From: JACKJK01 sp046159835
GTDB taxonomy: Bacteria > Pseudomonadota > Alphaproteobacteria > Rhizobiales > Tepidamorphaceae
Length of the DNA: 64,000 bases
Reading direction: 5' to 3'
Assembly (NCBI RefSeq): GCF_046159835.1
Contig: NZ_JBJXCY010000001.1
Coordinates: 186,001 to 250,000 of the forward strand
Shown: positions 23,047 to 31,428 of the stretch, in pieces
How the letters are laid out: each line of letters begins with the position of its first letter
Position numbering within the stretch: position 1 is the first letter of the stretch
The notes under the pieces: generated by a model
The model's input: only the letters and a program-made list of their open reading frames with translations
Told to the model about the DNA's origin: nothing
Databases searched by the model: none
Translations under genes and position numbers: made by a program

Positions 23047-24426
23047 AGACACGTCCGGGAAGGCGGCATTGAGCTTCTTCGGGTACCGCCAGATCAGCAG
23101 CAGCCCGCGCGCCAGCAGGAAGCAGTTGAGCGACAGCCACAGCCCGTGGTTTCCCATCGCAGGCTCCGCGATCTTCCAAAGCGCCACGTAGATCGCCAGC
23201 GATACCAGCATCATGTTGCGCATCTCGACTGACCATGTCGCGCCGATGAAGACCCCGTCGAACTGGAACGCGAGCACGCCGGCAAGCGGCGTCAGCGCCG
23301 CCCAGGGCAGGAAGATGCGGGCAGCTTCGCGCACGGCCTCGTTGGTCGTCATAATGTCGACAAAGACCCCGCCGAACACGAAGAGAATTGCCGACAGGCT
23401 GCCGGCGAGAATGAAGCCCCAGAATACGGTGAGCCGCACCGCACGCTCGAAGGCCGGGCGATGGCGTGCGCCGAGCGCGCGGCCTGCGAATTGTTCAGCC
23501 GCCGTGGCGAACCCGTCGAGGAAGTAACCACCCAGCAGGAAGAAGTTCATCAGCACCGCATTCGCGCCGAGCGCGATGTCGCCGTTGCGCGCGCCCGCTG
23601 CCGTGAATAGCCAGAACACGAAGAGCAGCGAGAACGAGCGGATCATGATGTCACGGTTGACGATGAGCGTCGCCAGCAGCCGCTCCGGGTCAAGCAGGGC
23701 GGCCTTCTCGACCCGCCAGCGCCCGCCTAGCTCGCGCCAGACAAGCACCGCGCCAACCAGCGCGATCGTCGCCTCGCCGATGACGGTGCCGAGCGCGACG
23801 CCCGCGATGCCCCAGCCAAGCCCCATCACGAAGATGATGTTCAACACCATGTTGAGGAGGTTCAGCACGCCTTGCAGCGCAAGGCCGGTGCCCGCGCGTC
23901 CAAGCCCCAGGAACCACCCGAGGATGGCGTAGTTCACCAGCCCAAACGGCGTTCCCAGAACCCGGATGTTGAAATAGTCCGATGTCGCCTGCGAGACGTC
24001 GGCGCTCGCCCCCATGAACCACAGCGACCCTGCCAGCAGCGGTGCCTGCAGGATGACGACGACGATGCCGCAGATGATGGCAATCAGCACAGCACGGTAG
24101 AGCGCGGCGCGCAGCTCCCGTTCGTTGTCCGCGCCAAGCGCCTGCGCGGTCAGCCCGGTGGTGGAGGATCGCAGGCAATTGAAGGTGGTGAAGATCAGGT
24201 CGAAGATGATCGCGCCGACCGCGATGCCGCCGAGCAAGGCCGCATCCCCCAGCCGGCCGATGACGGTCGTGTCGACGATGCCGAGGATGGGCGTCGACAG
24301 GAACGCCAGCGTCATCGGCACCGCGATGGCAAAGACCGAGCGATGGGTGACGTCGAACGCGCGCGGGTTCACCCGCGCTTCCACGTCCGGGCGGGCGAAT
24401 TCCTGTGCGGTCGGCTGGTCTTTCAC
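23008..24426 (-). CDS. MATE family multidrug/metabolite exporter (DinF-like)
   Basis: A 472-residue inner-membrane protein with twelve predicted helices in two similar halves. The first half begins FAIAVPMTLAFLSTPILGIVD, the DinF/NorM-type opening with the conserved Asp region, and GTPFGLVNYAILGWFLGLGRA is characteristic of the DinF branch. It should export cationic compounds by proton or sodium antiport. The frame is open to 24507, but that start (TTG) lies in the glnK terminator hairpin; I chose GTG at 24426. The 3' end overlaps pyrD. Confidence 0.88.
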   Translation of the reverse strand: MKDQPTAQEFARPDVEARVNPRAFDVTHRSVFAIAVPMTLAFLSTPILGIVDTTVIGRLGDAALLGGIAVGAIIFDLIFTTFNCLRSSTTGLTAQALGADNERELRAALYRAVLIAIICGIVVVILQAPLLAGSLWFMGASADVSQATSDYFNIRVLGTPFGLVNYAILGWFLGLGRAGTGLALQGVLNLLNMVLNIIFVMGLGWGIAGVALGTVIGEATIALVGAVLVWRELGGRWRVEKAALLDPERLLATLIVNRDIMIRSFSLLFVFWLFTAAGARNGDIALGANAVLMNFFLLGGYFLDGFATAAEQFAGRALGARHRPAFERAVRLTVFWGFILAGSLSAILFVFGGVFVDIMTTNEAVREAARIFLPWAALTPLAGVLAFQFDGVFIGATWSVEMRNMMLVSLAIYVALWKIAEPAMGNHGLWLSLNCFLLARGLLLIWRYPKKLNAAFPDVSSVERPARPVGNA

Positions 24427-24506
24427 GAAGGCGCCCTCGGCATGACCCGGCCGCGAAAAAGGCGACCGGCTGGCTTCAGTAGTCAGCGCGGACCGCCGAA
24501 GCAACA

Positions 24507-24528
24507 AGGGCGGCCGAATGGCCGCCCT
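24507..24528 (-). terminator. intrinsic terminator of the amt-glnK unit
   Basis: AGGGCGGCC/GGCCGCCCT, nine perfect base pairs with a four-base loop, 34 bases after the glnK stop. On the reverse strand it is followed by TTGTTGCTT. Confidence 0.75.
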
Positions 24529-24561
24529 GCAATCGCGTTCTGTCTCGCAAGCCGCGCTTGC

Positions 24562-24900
24562 CTAAAGCGCGTCGGTTCCGCTCTCGCCGGTGCGCACCCG
24601 AACCGCTTCCAGCAGGTCGAGAACGAAGATCTTGCCGTCTCCGATCTTGCCGGTTCCGGCGGCATTGCGGATCGCTTCGACCGCCTTGTCCGACGTGTCC
24701 GCGGACACGGCGATTTCGAGCTTCAGTTTCGGCACAAAGCTGATCTTGTACTCCGCGCCGCGATAGATTTCGGTATGCCCGCCTTGGCGGCCATAACCCT
24801 TCACTTCGCTTACGGTCAGCCCGGAAATCCCGAACTGGGTGAGCGCCTCGCGCACGGCATCGAGACGGTGCGGCTGGATGATTGCGATGATGTATTTCAT
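24562..24900 (-). CDS. glnK: nitrogen regulatory protein P-II (GlnK)
   Basis: A 112-residue P-II signal protein. KGYGRQGGHTEIYRGAEYKI holds the T-loop with the uridylylated tyrosine (Y in AEYKI, position 51), and GTGKIGDGKIFVLDL is the ATP/2-oxoglutarate B-loop region. It binds Amt when nitrogen is plentiful and closes the channel. It lies 46 bases downstream of amt on the same strand, with a good terminator after it. The gene order is amt then glnK, the reverse of the usual glnK-amtB. The start is the ATG at 24900. Confidence 0.95.
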   Translation of the reverse strand: MKYIIAIIQPHRLDAVREALTQFGISGLTVSEVKGYGRQGGHTEIYRGAEYKISFVPKLKLEIAVSADTSDKAVEAIRNAAGTGKIGDGKIFVLDLLEAVRVRTGESGTDAL

Positions 24901-24946
24901 GTCTGTCGCCTCGTCGGTTCGGCGTGAATGTGTCGGTTGATCCGGC

Positions 24947-26152
24947 TCAGAGCCGGTAGCCGGTTTCGCCGTGCTCGGTCAGGTCGAGACCCTGGAGCTC
25001 GGCTTCCTCGTCGGTGCGCAGGCCCGTGATCATCTGCGTCAGCTTGACGAGCCCGAAGGTTGCGGCCGCCGACCATGCGACGACGGCAGCCACGCCGATG
25101 AACTGCACGACGAACTGGCTCATGGCGTCGCCTTCAAGGCCCACGCCGCCGAACAGGTCGAGCGCGAGGAAGCCGGTTAGCAGCGTGCCGGTGATGCCGC
25201 CGACGCCGTGAACGGCCATCACGTCGAGGGAATCGTCGATGCGCAGGCGGAACTTCACGATGTCCACGGCGACGTAGCAGATGATGCCGCCGGCCAGACC
25301 GAGGAGCACGCCGCCAAGCGGGCCGACGAAGCCGGAAGCCGGGGTCACGGTCGCAAGACCGGCGATGGTGCCGGTTACGAGGCCCACCATGCTCGGCTTG
25401 CCGAAGCGCTTCCACTCGATGAACATCCACACCAGTGATGCGGTTGCCGCCGACAGGTGCGTGGCGAGGATCGCCATGGCCGCGTCGCCATTGGCGGCCA
25501 GCGCGCTGCCGCCGTTGAAGCCGAACCAGCCGACCCACAGCATGGCCGCGCCCACCATCACCATCCACGGTGCGTGGGGCGGCTGGACGCTTTCGGGAAA
25601 GCCCTTGCGGATGCCGAGCGCCAGCGCGATCACGATGGCCGAGATGCCCGCCGTCGCGTGCACGACGATGCCGCCGGCGAAATCCATCACGCCCATGTCG
25701 GCAAGCCAGCCGCCGCCCCACACCCAGTGGGTGACGGGCACGTAGACGACCAGCAGCCAGAGCGAAGAGAACAGCATGACGGCGGCAAACTTGATGCGCT
25801 CCACGAAGGCACCGACGATCAGCGCCGGGGTGATGACGGCGAACGTCATCTGGAACATCGCGAAGGCGCTTTCCGGGATCGTGCCGCTGGCTGCATCGCG
25901 CGGGACGCCGAACAGGAACATCTTGCTCAGGTCACCCAGCAGCGGCGAGCCTTCCGTGAAGGCCAGCGAGTAACCACAGACGAACCACAAGAGCGACGCC
26001 GCACACGCAATTCCGCTGCACTGCATCAAGACGGAGAGGATGTTCCGGGACTGCACCAGTCCTGCATAGAAAAGCGCCAGTCCCGGCATCGTCATGAACA
26101 GGACCAGCGCCGTGGATGTTAGAATCCACGCGGTATCGCCGCTATCGATCAT
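24947..26152 (-). CDS. amtB: ammonium transporter
   Basis: A 401-residue trimeric inner-membrane ammonium channel with eleven helices. Recognisable parts are ALFYAGLVQSRNILSVLMQ, the first pore histidine in FAGGIVVHATAGISAIV (residue about 165), GWFGFNGGSAL, and the second pore histidine in DVMAVHGVGGITGTLLTGF (about 317). The C-terminal tail (EAELQGLDLTEHGE) is the conserved region that contacts GlnK. The start is the ATG at 26152; no long signal peptide is present, unlike in some Amt proteins. I see no convincing sigma-54 site upstream. Confidence 0.95.
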   Translation of the reverse strand: MIDSGDTAWILTSTALVLFMTMPGLALFYAGLVQSRNILSVLMQCSGIACAASLLWFVCGYSLAFTEGSPLLGDLSKMFLFGVPRDAASGTIPESAFAMFQMTFAVITPALIVGAFVERIKFAAVMLFSSLWLLVVYVPVTHWVWGGGWLADMGVMDFAGGIVVHATAGISAIVIALALGIRKGFPESVQPPHAPWMVMVGAAMLWVGWFGFNGGSALAANGDAAMAILATHLSAATASLVWMFIEWKRFGKPSMVGLVTGTIAGLATVTPASGFVGPLGGVLLGLAGGIICYVAVDIVKFRLRIDDSLDVMAVHGVGGITGTLLTGFLALDLFGGVGLEGDAMSQFVVQFIGVAAVVAWSAAATFGLVKLTQMITGLRTDEEAELQGLDLTEHGETGYRL

Positions 26153-26295
26153 TGAGCGTTCCCCCGATTGCTCCCTGCCGGCCCGTCTTCAGCAGGCCGT
26201 GCATCATCGCGCTTGAGTGCCCGATTATTCAGCAGGATGCAAAGATTTTCAGCGGACGCACAACGAGGGTGCGGTCAAAGCACCTTGGCCCCGGA

Positions 26296-26580
26296 TCAGT
26301 CCCGGTGGGTGCTGCGGCTGCCCGATTTCACCAGCCGCATCACCAGCCAGACCGGGAACACGATAATCGCGCCGATCAGGAAATAATCCAGCCCGAGCCG
26401 GATCGCGCCGAAGCCCATGTCATAGATCTGGGCCGCGAGCCGCTGGAAGCCGCGCACAATGAGGTAGGGGCTGATGCCAAGCACCGACAGCACGAGGCCG
26501 ACGATCACCGACAGCAGGATCAGGCGCAGCAGGACCCAGATGGGCGGGCCGCCGAAGAAGCTGGTGATGGGATTGTTCAT
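26296..26580 (-). CDS. small membrane protein, DUF6460-like
   Basis: A 94-residue protein with two membrane helices (about residues 14-37 and 62-85) separated by an amphipathic segment, starting NNPITSFFGGPPIWVLLRL. It resembles the DUF6460 group of small alphaproteobacterial membrane proteins; the function is unknown. The start is the ATG at 26580. It lies between amt and the amino-acid permease, all on the reverse strand, but spacings (48 and 143 bases) do not argue for one operon. Confidence 0.7.
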   Translation of the reverse strand: MNNPITSFFGGPPIWVLLRLILLSVIVGLVLSVLGISPYLIVRGFQRLAAQIYDMGFGAIRLGLDYFLIGAIIVFPVWLVMRLVKSGSRSTHRD

Positions 26581-26628
26581 GCAGATCAGATAAAGCGCGA
26601 TCGGGGCCGCCGCAAGGCAGTTGGCCGT

Positions 26629-27855
26629 TCAGGCGATCAATCCGTAAATCTCGAAGCAGATCAGCCCTGCGCTGATGAGCGCACCAAGGGTTGCGACCGG
26701 ACGCGTCCGCCGGAGGGCGGCGGCCGCATCGGCTCGCCCGGCGACGATCACCAGCGACACGTTGACGAGCATGAAGACCGCCAGCGTCACCAGGCTCGTG
26801 GCTTGCGCTAGCCGCACCAGTTCAAAGCCGAGCGTCAGCGCGGCGATGGCCGCTGCGACCGCAAGCGTCGCGCGGACCGGGGTTCGCAGCTTGTGGTGCA
26901 CGGTGCCGAACAACGGGTGGATCAGGCCCTCGCGCGACATGCCGTAGAGCACGCGCGCAGCCATGATGATCTGCACCAGGATGCCGTTGGTCATGGCGAT
27001 GCCGGCGACCGCCGAGATCGGTGCCGGGCTCCAGCCGGTGACGGCGGAATAGACGAAGGCCAGCGGCGCCTCGCTGCTGGTCAGCCCGGCGCGATCGGGA
27101 ATGGCCATGGCGACGAGCGAAACGGCAACGTAGACGACCACGGTGATGCCGAGCGTCCACAGGATCGCGCGCGGCAGCACGCGGCGCGCATCGACCGTTT
27201 CCTCGGCCATGTTCTCGATGTCCTCAAACCCGATGAAGGCGAAGAACGCGATGACACCACCCGAAAGGATCGCCGCCCACCCGCCCGCATCCATCGGCGG
27301 TGTCAGGCCGGTCACGTAGGTTGAAGGCTCGGCCAGCAACGGCGCGCCCGCGATGATGATGACGACAAGCGCAGACAGTTCGATGACCGTCACCACGGCG
27401 GCGAAGACGACGCTCTCGCGCACCCCGTAGCAGGCGATGGCCCCGAGCAGAACGACGATGCCGAAGGCGAGCACCGGTTGCGGCAGCGCAACCAGCGTTC
27501 CGACATAACCGGCGAACGCGAGCGCAATGACAGCGCTGGACAAAAGCGCGGTAACGACCATTGCAAGGCCGACAACGCGTCCGGTCATTGCGCCAAGACC
27601 GAGCGTCACGAACACCGCTTCGCCCGCCGCGCGCGGATAGACACTGGCAAAAGCCGCGTAGGACAGCCCTGTCAGAAGTGCGATCAGTCCGGCCAGCAGG
27701 AAGGAGATCGGCGCGGCATCGCCCGCGATCCGCGTGATCTCGCCAATCAGCGCAAAGATGCCCGCTCCGACGGTCACCCCGACGCCGTAGAAGATCAGCA
27801 GCGGCAGCCCGAGGCTGCGCTTCAGGCCGGCATCCGGGGTGGGGGGATTGGTCAT
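26629..27855 (-). CDS. APC-superfamily amino acid permease
   Basis: A 408-residue inner-membrane transporter with about twelve helices. The first helix has GVGVTVGAGIFALIGEI, the unwound GxG ligand-binding break typical of the amino acid-polyamine-organocation superfamily. FIGFEDIENMAEETVDARR near residue 220 is the conserved helix 6 to loop region. It imports an amino acid or amine, probably with protons. I chose ATG at 27855; a GTG at 27900 adds fifteen poorly conserved residues. The substrate cannot be told from sequence alone. Confidence 0.88.
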   Translation of the reverse strand: MTNPPTPDAGLKRSLGLPLLIFYGVGVTVGAGIFALIGEITRIAGDAAPISFLLAGLIALLTGLSYAAFASVYPRAAGEAVFVTLGLGAMTGRVVGLAMVVTALLSSAVIALAFAGYVGTLVALPQPVLAFGIVVLLGAIACYGVRESVVFAAVVTVIELSALVVIIIAGAPLLAEPSTYVTGLTPPMDAGGWAAILSGGVIAFFAFIGFEDIENMAEETVDARRVLPRAILWTLGITVVVYVAVSLVAMAIPDRAGLTSSEAPLAFVYSAVTGWSPAPISAVAGIAMTNGILVQIIMAARVLYGMSREGLIHPLFGTVHHKLRTPVRATLAVAAAIAALTLGFELVRLAQATSLVTLAVFMLVNVSLVIVAGRADAAAALRRTRPVATLGALISAGLICFEIYGLIA

Positions 27856-27922
27856 GGCGGTATCCAGCGGTGGCAGGCGCGCAAGGTTCGCGCCGTTCAC
27901 ACGCTAGCCCGGAATGCTCGGC

Positions 27923-29566
27923 TCATGCCTTGCGCTGGGGCAAAAGCGCCTGCAGCGTTTCGATCCGGTCGGCTTCGTGAGAGGGCTTGTCCCAGCGGAT
28001 GCGCGAGATGCGCGGAAACCGCATCGCGATGCCGGACTTGTGCCGCGTGGATTCGTTCAGCCCTTCGAAGGCAACTTCCAGCACCAGCCCGGTCTCGGCA
28101 TTGGCGCGCACAGAGCGCACCGGCCCGAACCGCTCGATGGTGTTGTCACGCACATACTTGTCGAGCTTGCGCAGTTCCTGGTCGGTAAAGCCGGAATAGG
28201 CCTTGCCGACGGGCACCAGTTCCTCGCCGTCCTCGCCCGCGCGCCAAACCCCGAACGTGTAGTCGGAATAAAGCGAGGAGCGCCGCCCGTGGCCGCGCTG
28301 TGCGTAGAGCATCACCGCGTCGATGGTGAAGGGATCGCGCTTCCACTTGAACCACGGTCCCTTGGGGCGGCCGGCCTCGTAGCGGCTGTCGACATGCTTC
28401 AGCATGACGCCTTCGACCGCGTCCGCGTCATGGCCCGCACCGGCATCCTGCGGCTGGGCGCGGGCGGCGGCCAGTTGTGACCATTCATCAAACGCGATCA
28501 CGGCGGACAGGTCGATGCGGTCCGAGCCGGTAGCCTCGACGAAACGCTCCAGTCGCGCGCGCCGCTCGGCGAAGGGCAGTTCGCGCAGGTCTTCGCCGGC
28601 CTCCATCAGCAGGTCGTAGGCACGGATATGGGCGGGCGAATCCTTCAGCATCTTCTTCGTCACCTGCTTGCGGTTGAGCCGCTTCTGCAGGTCGTTGAAG
28701 GGCTGCACCGCGCCGCCGCGCAGCACCAGCAGTTCGCCGTCGATGGTGCCGTCAAAATCCATCGCTTCCAGCAGGTCCGGAAAGGTGCCGGAAATGTCGT
28801 CGCCTGTGCGCGAATAAAGCCGGCGTACCGGCCGCCCATCCGCGTCGGTCCCGGCTGTCGCCTGCACGCGGATGCCGTCCCATTTCCACTCGCCGGAATA
28901 GGCGGTCGCATCGAGCGTTTCGAGGTCCGCCTCGTCAAGCTGCTGGGCGAGCATGACAGGGCGGAACGGCGCCGGATCGTCGTTCTCGGGCCGCGGCCCC
29001 TTGCCCTCGACCCACGCAAAGAGCGGCTCGAAGGGCGGCAGCTGGCCGTGCCAGACTTCCTCGATGTCTTCGAGCGGCACCTCGCCCATGCGCGCCAAAG
29101 CGGTCTTGGCAAGACGCGCCGAGACGCCGACGCGCAAGCCACCGGTGATGAGCTTCAGAAAGGCCCAGCGCCCGGTCTCGTCCAGCCGGTCGAGCATGGT
29201 CGCGACGATGCCGGGCAAGGTGGCGCGGGTCGCCTCGTCCAGCATGGCGACAACGTCGGCCAGCGGCGGGTCGGTGTCGTTGGGCCGCGTCTCGGGTTTC
29301 GGCCAGATCAGCGATACGGCTTCCGACAGGTCGCCGACATAGTCATAGGAAAGCCTGAAAAGGATCGGGTCGACGCGCTCCTCCACGAGCGCGCGCACCA
29401 GCCCCGGCTTGGCATGGCGGAAGTCCAGCGTGCCGGTCAGCGCCGCCAGCCCGAAGCCTCGGTCCGGGTCCGGCGTCTGGTGGAAATAGTCCTCCAGCAG
29501 ACGAAGCTTGCCGTTGCGCTGCGGCGTCAGGATCAGCCGCTCGATGAGGTTCGCGAAGGCGCGCAT
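27923..29566 (-). CDS. ATP-dependent DNA ligase of the repair-associated (PP_1105-type) family
   Basis: A 547-residue ATP-dependent DNA ligase. The N-terminal all-helical domain (1-200) is followed by the nucleotidyltransferase domain with adenylated lysine K228 in EWKWDGIR (KxDG), then DGELLV, EGVMLKH and WFKWKRD (motifs III-V), and an OB fold ending near residue 530. Family members lie with a helicase, an MBL exonuclease and a phosphoesterase; here those genes are at 30291-34751. It is the second ligase besides the essential NAD-dependent one and is thought to act in DNA damage repair. I chose the ATG at 29566. Confidence 0.92.
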   Translation of the reverse strand: MRAFANLIERLILTPQRNGKLRLLEDYFHQTPDPDRGFGLAALTGTLDFRHAKPGLVRALVEERVDPILFRLSYDYVGDLSEAVSLIWPKPETRPNDTDPPLADVVAMLDEATRATLPGIVATMLDRLDETGRWAFLKLITGGLRVGVSARLAKTALARMGEVPLEDIEEVWHGQLPPFEPLFAWVEGKGPRPENDDPAPFRPVMLAQQLDEADLETLDATAYSGEWKWDGIRVQATAGTDADGRPVRRLYSRTGDDISGTFPDLLEAMDFDGTIDGELLVLRGGAVQPFNDLQKRLNRKQVTKKMLKDSPAHIRAYDLLMEAGEDLRELPFAERRARLERFVEATGSDRIDLSAVIAFDEWSQLAAARAQPQDAGAGHDADAVEGVMLKHVDSRYEAGRPKGPWFKWKRDPFTIDAVMLYAQRGHGRRSSLYSDYTFGVWRAGEDGEELVPVGKAYSGFTDQELRKLDKYVRDNTIERFGPVRSVRANAETGLVLEVAFEGLNESTRHKSGIAMRFPRISRIRWDKPSHEADRIETLQALLPQRKA

Positions 29567-29619
29567 CAGGCAGTCCGCCCGCTTGTGCGCAGGCGCGCGT
29601 GCTGCCAAGGATTGGAGCC

Positions 29620-30312
29620 ATGAGCGAATATTCGAACAAGCCCCAGCCCTTCATCATCCGCGAGCAGTCGGGCGGCGCGCGGCTGAACGCACCATCGGCG
29701 CAGCGCAACGAGGCACCGATCCTCGGCGAACTGGCGCGGCTGTTCGGCGATGCCGGGATCACGTCCGGCCCGGCGCGCGCGCTGGAGCTTGCCAGCGGCA
29801 CCGGCCAGCATTCGGTCGCGTTCGCGCGCGAATTTCCCGGCATCCACTGGCAGCCCTCCGACGTGGACGACGGCGCGCTTGCCTCCATCGCCGCCTGGCG
29901 CGCGGAGGCCGCTCTGCCAAATCTGGCCCAGCCGATCCGCCTCGACCTGACCTCGCCCGTATGGGGGGTGGAGATTGACGGCAGGCTCGATGCGATCGTC
30001 GCGGTGAACCTGCTGCACATTTCGCCTGGGGAGGTGACGCGGAACGTGCTGGCCGGGGCCCAACGGCTGCTCGCACCCGGCGGGCTGATGTTCGTCTATG
30101 GCTGCTTCCGGCGCGACGGCGATTGGGTGTCGGACTCCAACCGCGCCTTCGACGACAGTCTGAAGAGCCGAGACGAGCGCTGGGGCCTGCGCGACACGGC
30201 AGACGTGACCGACGAGGCCGCCCGTCACGGTCTCAAGGTGGACGAGGCGATCGCGATGCCGGCGAACAACACGGCGATGGTGTTCACGCATCAATCGCCC
30301 TCGTCCTCGTAG
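29620..30312 (+). CDS. DUF938 SAM-dependent methyltransferase
   Basis: A 230-residue Rossmann methyltransferase of the DUF938 family. Motif I is LELASGTGQHSVAFAREFPG near residue 50, then WQPSDVDD, and VNLLHISPGEVTRNVLAGA (motif IV/V region). The last residues are low complexity. The substrate is unknown. It starts 53 bases from the divergent ligase start, sharing its promoter gap, and overlaps the convergent exonuclease by 22 bases, so it sits inside the ligase repair cluster. The start is the ATG at 29620. Confidence 0.85.
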   Translation: MSEYSNKPQPFIIREQSGGARLNAPSAQRNEAPILGELARLFGDAGITSGPARALELASGTGQHSVAFAREFPGIHWQPSDVDDGALASIAAWRAEAALPNLAQPIRLDLTSPVWGVEIDGRLDAIVAVNLLHISPGEVTRNVLAGAQRLLAPGGLMFVYGCFRRDGDWVSDSNRAFDDSLKSRDERWGLRDTADVTDEAARHGLKVDEAIAMPANNTAMVFTHQSPSSS

Positions 30313-31316
30313 CCGACGAGCGCCAGCGGCTTGGCCGCGTAGCCGTTCAACTCGCACCACCGTTGCAATGCATCGTCGCGTCCGTGGGTGATCCAGACCT
30401 CCTGCGGGTCCACTTCGCAGATCGTCTCGCAAAGCTCGTCCCAGTCGGCATGGTCGGAAATCACCAGAGGCAGTTCGACGCCGCGCTGCTTGGCGCGCTG
30501 GCGGATGCGCATCCATCCCGACGCGAAGCCTTCCAGCGGGTCGGCAAAGCGCCGCGCCCAGGTCTGCGCGAACGCGGATGGCGGCGCGACGACGATCTTG
30601 CCGGCGAAGTCGTTCTTCGCCGCGCGCGACTTGTCCTCGATGGTCGCGGGTCGCAAGTCGCCGAGGTCCACACCGTGCGCGACGTAGAGGTCGCATAGTG
30701 ATTTCAGCGCGCCGTGGATGAAGATCGGCTCGTCATAGCCGGCGTTGCGCAGCAGCTTGATGACCCGTTGCGCCTTGCCGAGCGAGTACGCCCCGACGAG
30801 ATGCGTGCGCTCGGGAAATCGCCGCAGCGAGGTCAGCAGCTTCTCCATTTCTCCCATCGGCGGCGGGTGCCGGAAGACGGGCAGGGCAAAGGTCGCCTCG
30901 GTGACGAAAATGTCGGCTTTCACCAGTTCGTAGCCGGTGCAGGTCGGGTCCGCGGCGCGCTTGTAGTCGCCGGACACAACGATGCGCAGACCCTTCCAGT
31001 CGATCACCACCTGAGCCGATCCGAGCACGTGCCCCGCAGGCACCAGCGACACGTCCACGCCGTTGATGGAGACGCACTCGCCGTACTGGATCGCCTGCGT
31101 TTCCTGTGCGTGGGTCTCTCCCATGCGCGCGGCCATGATGGCGAGCGTTTCCGGCGTCGCGAGGCACTTCGCGTGTCCGGGCCGGGCGTGGTCGGAATGG
31201 CCGTGCGTCACCACCGCCCGCTCCACGCCGCGCAGCGGGTCGACATAAAAATCGCCCGGCGGGCAATAGAGCCCGGCGGGCGTCGGGTGCAGCAGGTCGG
31301 CGGGGCGGATGGGCAT
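30291..31316 (-). CDS. ligase-associated DNA exonuclease (metallo-beta-lactamase fold)
   Basis: A 341-residue metallo-beta-lactamase/beta-CASP nuclease. The metal motif is THGHSDHARPGH (H38, H40, D42, H43, with H48 following), and later VSGDYKRAADP and ISDHADWDELCE supply the remaining ligands and the beta-CASP motifs. Proteins of this family accompany the ATP-dependent ligase and the Lhr-type helicase. Here it is divergent from the helicase across 112 bases and convergent with the methyltransferase. The start is the ATG at 31316. It should trim DNA ends during repair. Confidence 0.92.
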   Translation of the reverse strand: MPIRPADLLHPTPAGLYCPPGDFYVDPLRGVERAVVTHGHSDHARPGHAKCLATPETLAIMAARMGETHAQETQAIQYGECVSINGVDVSLVPAGHVLGSAQVVIDWKGLRIVVSGDYKRAADPTCTGYELVKADIFVTEATFALPVFRHPPPMGEMEKLLTSLRRFPERTHLVGAYSLGKAQRVIKLLRNAGYDEPIFIHGALKSLCDLYVAHGVDLGDLRPATIEDKSRAAKNDFAGKIVVAPPSAFAQTWARRFADPLEGFASGWMRIRQRAKQRGVELPLVISDHADWDELCETICEVDPQEVWITHGRDDALQRWCELNGYAAKPLALVGYEDEGD

Positions 31317-31428
31317 GTGTAACGCGGGACTCAGGCGGTTGGATTTGCTGGCTTAGATAGGAATGCCGTAGCCCCTTGGCGAGTTTCGCACTTTACGTGC
31401 GGCTCTCGCTCGCCTAGCTCTCTCCACC

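Noticed and set aside
26153..26295. Sigma-54 promoter for amt (TTTGCAT at about -12)
   Set aside because: The GG at -24 is missing (CT is found at that place), so the site is not supported.
31317..31428. LexA/SOS box (GTTC-N7-GTTC) before the ligase-associated helicase
   Set aside because: No such pair is found in the 112-base gap, despite the repair context.
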